Shown here: positions 45,171 to 57,629 of the stretch, piece by piece
How positions within the stretch are numbered: the first letter of the stretch is position 1
How the letters are laid out: the number at the start of each line of letters is the position of its first letter
DNA from: Celoporthe dispersa
Taxonomy: Eukaryota > Ascomycota > Sordariomycetes > Diaporthales > Cryphonectriaceae
Assembly: GCA_016584495.1 (NCBI GenBank)
Contig: WAID01000009.1
Span: forward strand, 2,976,001 to 3,040,000
DNA length: 64,000 nt
Direction: 5' to 3'
The notes under the pieces: generated by a model
Database searches by the model: none
What the model saw: the letters and a program-made list of their open reading frames with translations, nothing else
Told to the model about the DNA's origin: nothing
Program-made: the position numbers and the translations under genes

Positions 45171-45370
45171 GTCGGAGCTCAATCAAGAAGCAACACACGT
45201 GTGTATTCATGGATACAAATTCATTTATCGACATTGTACAAGTAGGAATGCAATTGCCCACCAGTTCTTTTGAACCTTAATTTATGTAATCAAACCCACA
45301 AGAAAATCAAGCCATGTTCCGAAGGAACCGAACCACCACCACCTCCTCCTCCTCCCCCACTGCCGTCAGC

Positions 45371-45984
45371 TCACAGGTTTGCCAACACAGCCACACCACC
45401 CAGCAGCGCGCCGATCTTGACGACCGCAGTCTGAGCGGGTGCAGCGCCCGTCTGGGTACTGGTGGTGGCGCTCGAGGTGGCGGTGGAGGTCTCCGAGTGC
45501 AGTGCCGCCGTGGCAGTGCTGAGGGAGCTCCTGAAGGAGCTCAGCGCCGCCTCGATGGACGACTTGGCCGAGCCCGTGGCTGTGGACAGCTCGGCCGCCA
45601 GGGATGACTCGACTGTGGCGGCTGCAGCGGTGATGCTCGCCAGATCGCTCGTAATATCGCTGAAGATCTTGCTGCCTATCGTCCCGGCGGCGTCGATCGC
45701 GGACGATACATCACCGGCTATGGATGATGCCTCGCTGAGGACATTGCCTGCCTCTGAGCTTATCTCGGAGAAGGGGTCCTGGCGAGGTTTGATTACTGGT
45801 GCGGGGGTAATTTGCGGTTGTCTTGGGTGAAGGGCGCTGGCCTATCCGCGTTGGAACATTAGTATTTGTGACAACTTGGAGGTATAAAAAAAAAAAAAAA
45901 GAAAGGGAAAAGGAAAAAAGGGCTGGTTCACAGACTTACCGAGACAATGGTAGCAAAGCCAAGGAGAAAAGTAGAGAATTGCAT
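45371..45984 (-). CDS. Small secreted Ser/Thr/Ala-rich protein with GPI-type tail
   Basis: Seen only after splicing: exon 1 is 45984-45940 (MQFSTFLLGFATIVS) and exon 2 is 45841-45371. The 98-bp intron has GTAAGT, branch-like ACTAAT and acceptor GATAG, phase 0. The product is 171 aa. The signal peptide continues as ASALHPRQ, with a Kex2-like site. The mature part is Ser/Ala/Thr/Ile-rich with helical heptad-like spacing (DPFSEISSEAGNVLSEASS; SDLASITAAAATVESSLAA; SSIEAALSSFRSSLSTATAA). A Thr/Ser-rich stalk ends in a hydrophobic tail (VVKIGALLGGVAVLANL) with no charged end, as for GPI attachment. Exon 2 has no Met start, so simple ORF listing misses it. It is tail-to-tail with the GH28 gene (200 bp). 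Probably a wall or surface protein; role unknown. Confidence 0.75.
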
Positions 45985-47477
45985 CGTGAACTGGAGTTCG
46001 GGCAGAGGTAATTAGTGCCGGAGAGCGGGATGAGATGTTTGGCTCTTGGAGTGATCTCGTCAGACCAAGAGAGAGAGAGGCTTGAAAGTTTGTGATGCGA
46101 TCCCCACGGTATTGGCAGTTGAGCCCAAGACCGCAGTCCGGGTGCTTATATACATATTTTCAATCCACCGAGAATCCGTCTTCCTGCACTTACGGCGAGT
46201 TCAAGGACTCGCAATCGGTCTCGGAGGAGATCAACGATTAGGATTCGGCATGAGTGTGCAACCTCCAGGTCAGCCTGGCCGTGAAACCTCCCTCGCCGCT
46301 GTGGCTGGCAATCGAACCCATGTGGCAGTGAGGATCTTGTTCGGGGTCTTACTCATGTGCGATCCATGAGTGTCTATTTTTGGGGGAGAGAGTCCATGTT
46401 TCAAATCAAGATGCACAGCAAATGTTTGTTGGGGGAATTACGGCATGGAAATGTCAGATGGCTTTGCTCCCGTGTGGCACAGCCGCACAGCAGCAGCTGG
46501 CGTCCTTATTTAACTCGGCTGCTCTTGGCACCAGGCTGCCAGTGCCTCCTCGGCACCTGATGTAGCCTCATCGAGCAGTGCAAACATTGACGGGTGCAAG
46601 ATTGCACCGACGACCCCAGATCATACATGACACAATCCTTCTATCATGCCCATAGAGATCCTTCTCATGTTATTAAGGCTCTGCTTCCTTTCCAGACTGC
46701 CTGGCTCCCACTCACGGGGTCTCGGTGTATGTATTAATACAGTCTCCAAAAAAGAAAAAAAAGAAAAAAAAGTCTAACGAGTATCAGGTCTGAAGGAGCG
46801 GCGCAGCCACACATCCACCCTGCAGATCTGCATAAAGGTATGTCCAATCAAAAAAGACAAGTATGACCTGTGATAGCTGTCGAATCTCGTGGCGTTCCCT
46901 CCGCCCGCTTTCTGGACCGGATGCTTCGCAATCCCTTGATGGCGTAATAATCGAGGATGTCGGGTGATTTACATTTTGGATAAATGGCTAGAATAGGATC
47001 CACCACGGCGCAGATAACTTCAGAATAGGTGTGAGCTGTTGCTCTCTGATCTAATTATCATATCTATGGTTAATCTCTTGATAATAGTCGGGTCTACATG
47101 TAATCATGTAAGTAATTACAAAGTGTTTTTGGTCCTCTTCTCTTCTTTTATGAATTATAAAGGCTGCAGTTTTTGTGTCGACACTGCTGCGTCTATTTCC
47201 TGCTCATAATAAACTGATACTAAACTTTTTGTGAGTCCGGTATGTGTCTGTTGAAGGGAACAGATCAAGTCATGCCTCAGCTGTTCACCTTGGCCCTCAG
47301 GGCCCTCTACAACGCGATGGAAGGTCTCTTACTAAGCAACGCGGACGCGTATGAGAAGGGAAGAAGACCCACATGCTGCCGGACCCTCGTACGTTTCTGT
47401 CTTCTGTGCCAACTCAACTCAACCATCGATGGGCATAAACCCGTATCCCGGCACAGTAACTGTACAACATCAGCACA
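45985..47477. other. Divergent promoter region
   Basis: 1.5 kb between the small GPI-protein gene and the terpene-cyclase-like gene. From about 46.6 to 47.2 kb it is AT-rich with an A-run near 46750-46775. A 47242-47496 frame precedes the cyclase start but shows no family features and I treat it as leader. Confidence 0.5.
46144..46151 (-). promoter_or_regulatory. TATA box of the small GPI-protein gene
   Basis: TATATAAG on the minus strand, about 160 bp before the ATG at 45984. Spacing suits a fungal core promoter and supports the spliced gene model. Confidence 0.5.
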
Positions 47478-48552
47478 ATGGGCTCCAGCGATGTAGCGCC
47501 TGATCATGTGCCCAGTTGGGTGGTACCGCTCTCGACCGTCGCGCTCGGGGTCGGAGTCCTCTTCTGGGATGCAACGTACATCCTCATGACCAGGCGCAGC
47601 CTTCAGACCCAGTCCTACAGCATGCCCCTGCTGGCCTCGCCCTGAACGTCTCCTGGGAGATCGTCTATGCTTTCTACGTGTGCGAGGCGCCCCTCGAGAC
47701 TATAGGGTTCACGGTCTGGCTGCTTCTCGACGTCGGGCTCATCTACACCACCGTCAAACACGCGCCTCTGGAGTGGGCCAGGACCAGTCCATGGGTGGGA
47801 GAGCACATTGAGGGTCTTTTGGCCGTCATGACTGCGGTGGGCTGCGCGGGACACTTTGCATTTGTGTCCTGGTGGCTGAGCGAGCCTGGGATAGGACATG
47901 GCGACAAGACGGGGAAATGGTACGCTGGCAGGGACAGGTTCGACACGACGGAGCTGGCGTTCTGGTCGGCCGGGGTTGCGCAGCTGGTTGCCAGCACTGG
48001 CTCGCTGGCGATGCTGCTGGTCAGGGGCCACTCTGGGGGGACGAGTTATGCGATCTGGTGAGATGAGCTGGAACCCCACCCTGACCTCTTCTCACCTGTC
48101 TCAAACAAGATCTCCCTTTTTTTTAAAAAAAAAAAAAAAAAGAAAAAGAAAAACCAGGCGTTCGGGGCTACTTGTTGTTCTTAATCCCGTCTGCTGGCCC
48201 CCTCGCCTTGGAGCCTGCATTCCCAGCGCAAGAAGTCGCTCCGAGTTGGAAGAATTGGAACCGGGGACTCAAGCTGACCAGTCTCTTGAAAAATAGGTTC
48301 TGTAGAACACTCGGGACTGTGACTGGCCTGGGCTTGAGCAGTGTCATTCTCTGGTATTGGTGGCCAGAGGCGCACGGCTATATCATGAACCCCTTTGGCA
48401 TCTTCATCCTGGGCACGGCAGTGATAGCCGACCTGATCTATCCCTTTTGCCTCTGGCGAGTTCGGCAGGCTGAGGTTGTCCTTCCCGACGGACGCATCGT
48501 GAGCCAGCATGACAGATCACAAGGGCCAAAGCCAGCAGAGAAGGAACTGTAG
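47478..48552 (+). CDS. Pyr4/PaxB-like integral membrane terpene cyclase family protein, one frameshift
   Basis: Exons 47478-48057 and 48297-48552. The 239-bp intron has donor GTGAGA, branch GCTGAC and acceptor AATAG, and splits a Trp codon (YAIW then FCRTLGTVTG). About 278 aa after correction, near the usual 240-260 of the family. Seven hydrophobic helices. Hallmarks are PSWVVPLSTVALGVGVLFWD, LNVSWEIVYAFYV with the conserved Glu, FTVWLLLDVGLIY with the conserved Asp, and LWYWWPEAHGYIMNPFG. Family members cyclise prenylated or epoxidised meroterpenoid and indole-diterpene precursors in the ER membrane. The frame is lost at about 47635: PLLA then stop. One added C (GGCC to GGCCC) gives PLLALALNVSWE. 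No prenyltransferase, GGPP synthase or FAD oxygenase lies nearby, so this is an orphan family member and its activity is unproven. Confidence 0.75.
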
Positions 48553-51500
48553 AGGGCTGGAAGGCGGTGTGATGGTACAGCGCACCTGCAGTCATTTCTC
48601 AACTTTGGAGTAATTGTGGACCATTTTTTCTTATCACTGGGAGTTGTCCATATTACACTGTACGTCGTTTTGAAACGACACAGTCACTGCTGTCATCTGA
48701 CCTGTCAGAATGGACATGTGTGCCAACAAAGAGATAGCTGTTGGTCGTGGGGATGGTACAGAAGCAAGTGGGTGTGGAAATACAGCCAAGCCCAGGTTGC
48801 TGGGGCCAACATCCATCTCAGATGATATGATTACGCGTTCATCACGGCAGCTATGATACCAACGGCATAACAAATCTCCTGCGACAACAGGGACGTATTC
48901 TTTTGTGTCCAAGGCTTGTTACTATACGCTGTACAGAGTACTTCATGGGCACAACCAGACTATGGCAGCCATCGACAAGGGGACTCGCTCATCACACATG
49001 ACTGTGATGCTTTCTTTGTTACTGTCTATAGATTGCTGTTAGAGTGTCTGCCTTTCTGAGATACGCTACTGGCAGATCTCATCACCATCACGTAGAAGAC
49101 AGATCAAAGATACAGTTGAGATCGGAAGCGAGGATTCCTCCACTTCCACTACCTAGACCTAGCACTCAGCAGTGTGTCTCTGGCTGGCGCCATAAACATC
49201 TGGTATGGAATCCTAGGGTCCCCAGAGAGCTAATCTCAAGCACCAGGAAAGCCCTTCCCCTGGTGAAATTCTTTCGCCCAGGGACCCAAAAGACGGAAGA
49301 CGGAGAAAGAAAGAAAAAAAAGATCGGAGACAGGACATCACAAAATCCGACCTCACACAAGAGCCCTGACCAGCTTGCCTGTCTGGGGTCTCCCAGTGAG
49401 TCGGTGTACCGCCGTTAGCGAAACTTAAAAGTATTGACCGGTTGAGCGGACGTAGCATTCGAGACGTGGTTCTCACACCGGCGTGGGGCAGGCCACTCCT
49501 TCGGCAATCTATATCGAAGGGGAAATCGGGAGCTTGTTCGCAATAGCAAGTTAAGGGTCTTTGTGGGAAAGATGTGATGTATGCCAGCAAGAGTATAGCA
49601 TCGTTCCCTCGCTAGGCAGAAGAGCTGAGATGTTCAGGGACCACCAAAGGGCATCCAGACCACGCGTCTCTGCGAGCCATCAGACTCCCCTGTCCCTATG
49701 CCACCTGTGTACCTTACCCTCCCGTCTTTTCTCCCTTCTGCTCATTACTGTAGGATAATTGTACAAGGTGTACAGGTCAAAGCAGTGTGGACCAGTGCTT
49801 GCCCGAAAAGCCCAGGTACCGAGGAGGCGGGCGGTTTGCTGGTGGCCCGGAGAACACATTCGCATATGAAAAATACCACGGTCCTCTCAAGCGTTGATGT
49901 GGTTGCAGGCTAACTCTGGCTCGGTTCCGACAGTGGTTTGGATCTGGTTTGTGACTGTGCTCGTACCATGCTGAGCGGTGTACGGGCAAGGACTGGGTGT
50001 GTCTCACAAGAACAGAGAAGCATGAATGTGGCTCGAACGATAGCACCATCTGCGCTAGGGATGTCTGGAGCGACTTCTCGTAACATCCTGGGTAGCCATA
50101 TTTATTAGTGGGCGGTCATTTCTTATGCAGAAGACAGAATGGAGAGGGGCAACACACAATTTTGAGTGGTTCAAGGGGCAGACTTTTACGGAGTTTATGG
50201 TCATGAGTGAGGATCAGATGATGTGGAAAAAAAAATAGATAAATGAAACAAAAGAAGGAAGGAACATAAGAAAATGAGGAGTCGTTCGCTTGGTAGAGAG
50301 GCTGGACCAAATTATGCAAGAGGTTTCTGACCCTACTGAGATATGCTCCTTATACCAAGGGCCAAAAAATGAGCATGTAGGTTAAGCTACTTTTTGTTTT
50401 TTCTTTCTTTTTTTGCCACAGAACTATGTCCATCATTAAGGCGAGATGTCTATGGCATCAGGTTTATTCCCTTTTTGAATATACCTACCTGTCTTTCAAG
50501 GTGTCTAGTGTGTCCCGCCGAAAATTCTCTGGCCTCTCCGTCACCAGGGAAGAGCCGTATTCCTCCAGATTGCCTGTCGACGCCATCTCAGTGGTCTTTT
50601 TCCCTTCACCCACCAGTGGATCTTGCCTCTTTTTGCACATATTTGTGCACGGCGTGGGGTGAAGCATAGATCCAATATCGAGCCGGGACCCCCCGACGTC
50701 TGAGTCATTTAACATTTTCTCCCTCTCTCGGATCCGAACCCTTGGTACCGAATCCTACGATGCAGGCAGCCGGTGCCAGAGGCGACTCTCTCCACCGAGG
50801 AGGAGAGTGGCGCTTGTCAGCCCTGCACAAGCGCGTGGGGCAAAAAACAGGAAGAAAGAAAAAAAGACAAGACAAGGAGAGAAAGAAAAAAAAAGAAAAC
50901 AAAAGAGGAAAAGCATATCGACGGAACAGGTGTAAGACAGTACAGCGTCCGTGGCCCAAAGGGTAACGGCGGCTCGCTCGAGCGTGTTGTGTATTGTGCC
51001 GATCATGCCTGTTGCTCCGTGGATACTACATTGACACTTATCGATCCTATCCAGGCAACGAGGAGCCCACTTTCGACCACAGCTGACCGGTGGGCGTGCA
51101 CGTACTCTTCTGACCGGTTGCCTGGGGAGGCACCTGCGTCGTACCAACGGCCTAGATCTCGGAGGGTTGCTGACCAGATGCTACATCTGGTCTTGTTCTC
51201 CTTCAGCCGAGAAAACTAGGTGGGTAGGACAGGCGCGGAGTGTTTGGGCTCCTATCCTCTGTGGAAGATCTGCTGCTTCGGGTTCATTATCCCTGTTATC
51301 TTCCCAGGAACATGGTTTTTTAAAAGTCTCTTTCTTTTTTTCTTCTTTTAATGCGCAGTCTCAATAAGCGCTCTGCGCAAGAGGAAGGTAGCTGGGCTTA
51401 AAAGAAACAACCCCTCCCCCTCGTCCTCTCAGGATCAGCAAAGGCTCTGTGCTCTTGCTCTGGCTCCCCTTGACCCCCGGGCCACGTGGGCACGAAGAAA

Positions 51501-54500
51501 CATAGCCCCATCGCGGGCCCCGGTCCAGAGAAGGAGGGGCAGCGGAACGATCACCCCAGCAAAGCTGGATAGTGTCCCAGTCTTAGCAGCCAGACACTTG
51601 TCTCTGAGCTGCTGATCATTTGACAAGGTGGCCCATTCGGAGGAGAGGAAGAGGCTCCATCCAGGTCCTGGGCTCACAGTCCGAAGAGAAAGGCCCCAAA
51701 TCTGAAACCTTTGGGTTGAAAGAGGGAAGGGGGAAAGGGGTGGTAACACACACCCCGGGGGGGGGGGGTGGGATGGTCGGTTGGGCGCAGGCGCGATAAT
51801 GAATGTTAAAAGGGCAGAGGAGAAGGGCTGCGGACCGCCGGTGACCGATGATCCAGCAGGGCATCACCCGACGCTGCCTGACCGGGGCTTCATTGGCGTG
51901 GCTGGGTACGGGCGCAAGGGCCGATCTTCATAGCCATGAATTGCCACTGTCGTAACAGCTGGAAGAGGGGAGAGGGAACCGTGCATCGGGTCGATTCTGT
52001 TCTCGCCCTCTTGGGGCTCCTCCCAAGGAGAAGAAAAAAGAAAAAGAAAAAGAATATTGTGCTGTGCTGTAGGCATAAATTTCATGTGGTCTCCCGAGGC
52101 CCCGCGGCCCAAGTACTTGGGACTAACAGCATCTGCTGGCAGAAAAGGGGAAAGGGGAAAGGGGGAAAAAAAAAATTCCAGCGGGCTTCGACTTCAGGCA
52201 AGAGGTTACCGGGTCTGAGTACTTTTTTGTTTTAATGCTATTTTCCCTTGTAGCGCCTTGCAGCATGTCGTCGGCGTCTGCTCACAGTGCAGGGTTACAC
52301 TGCAGATAGCACGTGCAGGATGGCGCTCTGGACGAGGACTCTGACGTCCGCTGGAGTAAGGTTTGTGGCTGCTGCTTCAGAGGGACAGAAGAGGAGGCTT
52401 GTGAGCTCTCCGAGACAGGCAGACAGGCCTGAACTGTTGAGAGGCCGTTGTCCTTCCTTCCTTACGGTTTCCTCCTTCGTGACTGGCCAAAGTCCATACT
52501 GCAGACAGATATTTCCTTCTCTTCTTCTTCTTTTTTTTTATATATATAAGTCTTTGTTTCTCATTAAAGATGTAGTAAATGAGCTGAACAAAAAGTAAGA
52601 GACTCCTCTTCAACTCAAGTCCCTGTCGCAGCCATGACCCAAAAACCGGGCACGGGGCACCCGCCTGCGGCTAACGCTGCTTTTCCCGAACGATGGATGG
52701 TCGGAATCTACTCAATGTAACCCTCCACGCTTTTTGGGGGTCGACCTCTTGCTTTGCTTGGCGCACCTTTTTTTTTCTTCCCTCCCTCCCTCTCTCTCTC
52801 TCTCTCTGCAAGAATGTTGCTAGTCTTACGGCCTTGTGGTATGCCGGGTAGGGGTGCTTGGCTTTTTATTCCTGCGAATGGCGTGCTCCCGCTATCATTT
52901 TGCATGGGTGACACATGGGAAATTGCAGACGTTGAGGGTGTGGTGGTATTGCAGCAGTAGTATCAGATGCTTAAGAGCCTGTTCTCTAGTAGTGGTGTTC
53001 AGGGCCTCCTCGGGACAGCCTGATGATGGGCGGACCTGCATGAGCGAATCTGGGCCACAAGCCAGGACAGTGCATTCTTTGTCATTTGCGAAGACGAGGT
53101 CAGGAAAAGGAAAGCAAGAGGGCCAGGACCGGCAAGACATCCAGAACCCAAAAGCATGGAAGAAAGTTTCTAGCTGATAACTTGCCATAGCTGCTAGATT
53201 GTATCGACGCCCGCCCTTTAGGCGTCACATTCCGTTGCAGCCCTTAAAAAAAAATAAGAAAAAGAAACACACTCCGCTAAATGCTACCTAATCGCGATGC
53301 AGAACGAAAAAGCAGAAGGAAAAAAAACCCCCCCCAGATAACAATGGCGAAGCCTCTTGTTACTTTTTTTTGACTTTCGGTCTCCCTTCCCCCATTCGCC
53401 ATAGATTCAGAAAAAGAAAAAAACTCCTTACTTCCCACCCCCCCCTCCTCCCTCCCTCCCTTCCGGTCCAACCCAGTCTACTGTGTGTGGGGGAACACAG
53501 AAATCAAAAGCAAATCCTCGACACACAGCCAACCAGACCCGCGCGTTCCCTCCCTCGAATGGTCCGGCCAAGTCTAGTTGATGCGCTGGCCAACATGGAG
53601 CCATTCACAGCCAGGCTCCTCCCCCCTCTCATGCATGTGAACCGCCTGCGGAGTGTGGTGTCTCATGGATCCCTGTTGCCTTTTTTTTTCCTTTCTCTCT
53701 TTCGCTTTCCTTTTTCGTTGTGTCGCCTTGGGTTGCCACACCGCTGCTGCCTCAAGCTGAAAGAGACCGTGCGAAAAAAGGAAAAGAGGAAAAAACAGGC
53801 GACCGATGAGAATCTGCACGGGAGAAGCGCGCCGCCCCCATCCCACCCACCCCAAAAACAACCACACACCTTGTGCCCCAGTGGAAAAAGAAAGAAGAAG
53901 AAAAAAACCAGAGTCCGGATTTTTTCGATGACTTGTTCCTCCATTTTTCTTTTTTTCTTTTATTTCTCTTCCCCATTTCCTTCGCCTGCGCCTCTGAAAC
54001 GATCCTTCATATTTCTTGTGGCCTAGGTTTGCTGTGGCCTGAGTGGCTCGTTTTTGATCAATGACGCTGCTGTGCTTTTCTTTTTTTTTTCTGGTCATGT
54101 GGATCCCGCGCTCAACAAAAGATGGTGGTGGCGGGTTCGGTTGGGTCCTCCTGCTGATTGCTGCTGCTGCTGCTGCTGGTGAGGATCTCCATATCCACAG
54201 AGAAGAACTGCCGATGATGTTCCCGTGGTGCGTTCTGTTTGTGCCGTAGTTTGTGTCACCCACGAGCCCTTTTTTTTGTTTCCCTTCTTTCTCTTTCCTT
54301 CTTTACAGGCAGTGGGCAGGCTGGTTCCGTCGGTTGATCAGGTGCTCCCAAGCCGAAGGTGCCGTGGGCCTGCAGTGGGCTATATGTGAAGTCAGCGAGA
54401 GGGAACGTCCGTGGTGTTGCCGGTGTTGCAAGGTTGTCTCTGACTTACAGCATACTTCCCAACCCCTGTTTATTCCCGTCAGCAATGTCATCCTTATATC

Positions 54501-54802
54501 TGGAAGCAGACAAACGTACCGGTATTCATAATGAGTGAACTGTGGTGGACATCGACGGTGTGTTCGAGTATAAGTGGGGCACCAGATGGCAGCCTGGCCG
54601 TGCCAGTGACCACATGCGTATTCGATCTACAGGTACGACGGATATATGGATATGTGAGCACCGAACAAGCCTACACAGAGGACGGGCTGAAGCAGGTATT
54701 GAATATTATGTACCTTGTTGTATTCACACATTTTTCTCAAGAGAAGGTGGTGGCGGCCCCAAAAGGTACCCCTAGAGGAAGGTTGTTGTCTCTGGTGCGG
54801 AA

Positions 54803-54859
54803 GCGTGCGTGCGTGCGTGCGTGTGCGTGTGCGTGTGTGGGTGGGTGGGTGGGTGGGTG
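54803..54859. repeat. GCGT/GTGT/GGGT microsatellite
   Basis: Tetranucleotide tract changing from GCGT to GT-rich to GGGT units. Confidence 0.9.
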
Positions 54860-56659
54860 AGTAAAACGGGTTTGACCTAAAAGTCAAGAGCGCAGGCTGC
54901 GGGCCTCGAGGAAGAGAAGATGTCCGTGTGAAGACGGGTGAAGATGGAGATGGAGGACAAGAAATGCTTCTATTCCCGAGGCGTGAACACGCTCTTTTAA
55001 AGGCTGGATGAGGAGGGGAAGAAAAAAAGGCTTTTTTCAAGGTTGGGCAGAAACCCAAAGGAGTCGAAGGGGGAAAAGGCCTCGACCAGTGCAGATAGAG
55101 AGAGAGGAGGGAGTGAGGTTGTATTTAAGCTTCGACGAGTGACACACCACCGCAGAGCGGCCTAGATTGGTCTGTGTGTCTTTTTTTGGTCATTTATTAT
55201 TATTTGTTTTTTCTTCTTTAATTTTTTTTGTACCACAGCAAAGTACTGTCTGCAAAAGTCAAGAGCGGGCGGCGGGACCATGCGAAAGCCAGGCCACCCC
55301 CAGTCCAGAAGAGAAGAAGAAAGAAAAGAAGAAAAAAAAAAAGGGAAAAAAAAAAAGGCCCCAGAGGGGACGTGCTGCCAGTGGTGTAGCCCCAGTTCGA
55401 CAGACCCCTGCTGAAATCTCTATCATAATTGATGAGCCAGTCGTCATCCTCGGGAGAGAGGAAATCGAGAGACAAGACAGTAGAGTTTCTGATTCTGCAA
55501 GTGTGCCAGGGCCGGGGTTGGTGTTCGAGAGAAGAACCCAGGCCTTGTCTATTGCCTGGGTCAAGGATGAGAACGAACGCCTCGCAGCCGGTGTGTGTGT
55601 TGCGCAGTTCGGGACCAAACACTACCCTTCCCACCCTTGGCAGCAGGGCGCGTCTTTTTGACAGACAGGGGCCGTCCAGTGGGGGGGAGGGGGAGGAGGA
55701 GGAGACTCCACAGCACTGCGCCTGTAGGGGTGTGGGAACCACGCACAAGCCCTTGGGTTTAGGCGGCATGGGTTTTGGTCCCTTATGTACTGCGGTACAC
55801 AATACCTGGCTTCGATGTCTCTGTCTCTCTGCCTGGGATCAGACCTGCTTATGACGAAGAGGTGTGCCAGGTTCCTCGGCAGCGGGGTTTTCGGTCTGGT
55901 TTTTGGTTTATTTTATTTTTTTTTACAAAGAGGGGGGGGGAGGCAGAGGGACAGAAAGACGGACCGACGGGCGGGTGGCTGCGTCTAGGGATTATTGTGA
56001 GGTCATCAGATGACCCTTCTTCTTGCTCGTGGGGGGCTCGGCTCGGTTCAGAAGGGTTCAGGAACCCGTTGTCTACATTTGGAAACTATACTAGTACCAG
56101 TGATTGTAACTATGGTCTTGGTTGCTAGGTAAATTCCTAGGGTCGACGAGCCTCCGAGTCATGTCTTGGGCGCGGAGTCGATGCCACTGCAGAATGCTAC
56201 CAGCCAGCAGGCAGGAGAGGGGAAAAAAATCCAGGTGTGGTGGGACGAGGCCTTCTCCGGCGGCCAGAGAGAGGCATGGCCTGCACGAGCGCGTGGTCCG
56301 ATGCTATTATCGCTTAGAGACAATTCGACCAAGGCTGCAAGGGACCTGGGGAGAGAGGGAGGGAAGAGGGCCCTCCTGATTGCGCACGCAAGTGGGTGTG
56401 TGGTTGGTTGGTGGCCTATCGCCTTCGCCTGCGCTGACCTGGACCTGTCGGCCGGACGGTGAGCAGATGGCGTGTCTCCTCTGTCCCACGTCGTCGTCGT
56501 CGTCGTCGTCGCTTCCCAGAACATTATGCAGCCGAGACGGGCAGCACATGACAAGAATTGTAGTGATTATCCTTCCCCCCCCCCCCGGCCAGTGTCGCCG
56601 ATAAGCAGCCCAGACACCGTCCGACTACTGGGATGGCGACGCTTGAGACCGCATGCGAC

Positions 56660-56679
56660 GGTACATGGGACCATGTACC
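56660..56679. repeat. 9-bp inverted repeat with 2-nt centre
   Basis: GGTACATGG, two bases, then CCATGTACC. This is a perfect dyad of a size suited to a dimeric regulator site, in otherwise gene-free DNA. Confidence 0.6.
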
Positions 56680-57566
56680 ATAGTAGTCATCAGTCGAGGC
56701 TGGAGACAAGGGAGGGGGGGAGGAGGATGTATACGGTACATCGGCGCCTATCCGTGGATCGTCAGGTCGATTTCTTTTGGCTCGCCCAATGGCGATGGAG
56801 TGCATCCAGGAATTGCACGTGAGCATTCCAGAGCCTTGTCGTAAAGTCCCAGGACCCAGGAGATGGGGGCGCGAGACTCCATGCAACCTATTACCATGGT
56901 GAACAAGGTACGGAGTACCGAGTATATACGACGGTGGACAGGCCTCTCTCTGTCTCTCCTTCATTCACACACACACACACACATGTGTGTGACCAAGAGG
57001 CCGACACCCAGTGGAGACCCATAATAAAGAGAACAGGACAGGTACTCTCACCTGAGCAGATTTTTTGAAATTTTTTTCCCTCTTTCCAATTTTTTTGACT
57101 TTACTGCGGGCCGGCGCCGCAAGCATTGCTTCCCTCGTATGTACTGTGGTGCATATACACTATTACTATAGTACATATGTACCTGTGCATTCCTGCATCC
57201 TATGATCACCACAGGCACTCGCTAAGTGAATGTGGGCGGCGCAAGAGAGGAAGAGAGAGGGTGGGTCTAGCCCATGCCGTGATCCGATGGGCCAGAATCC
57301 TAGAAGCGCTCCTTGCCTATGTTGGAGTGCTTGCATGATGGCCTCCACACCGGTGAGGGAGAACTGCTATCTACGTAGTAGGGTCGATCTAAGAGCGTCC
57401 TTGAGACCAATTCTAGAGGCCATGACACCGTCGTCCCGAAGTTGTGGGTGCGGACGTGGCTGTCGCCGGGTACAGCGACCGGATACGCCGCCCAGATCCG
57501 ACAGAGAAGCCTTCGCACACCCGAGGAGAGAGAGGAGACCCGTGTAGGTCAAAGGGAGAGAGAGAA

Positions 57567-57591
57567 TGTGTTTGTGTTTGTGTGTGTTTGT

Positions 57592-57629
<38 letters not shown>
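57567..57629. repeat. GT microsatellite
   Basis: Long (TG)n with TTTG interruptions. Confidence 0.92.

Noticed and set aside
46309..46330. Possible tRNA B-box (GGTTCGATTGCC on the minus strand)
   Set aside because: No matching A-box or acceptor stem at the required spacing. A similar string near 7318 also fails.
43731..48552. Secondary-metabolite cluster around the Pyr4/PaxB-like gene
   Set aside because: Neighbours are a pectinase, a small GPI protein and a DUF6604 gene; no prenyltransferase, synthase, oxygenase or cluster transporter.
53370..54263. Overlapping frames of 218 and 229 codons on opposite strands
   Set aside because: Low-complexity Phe/Leu/Lys/Arg sequence from purine/pyrimidine tracts; no motif on either strand.
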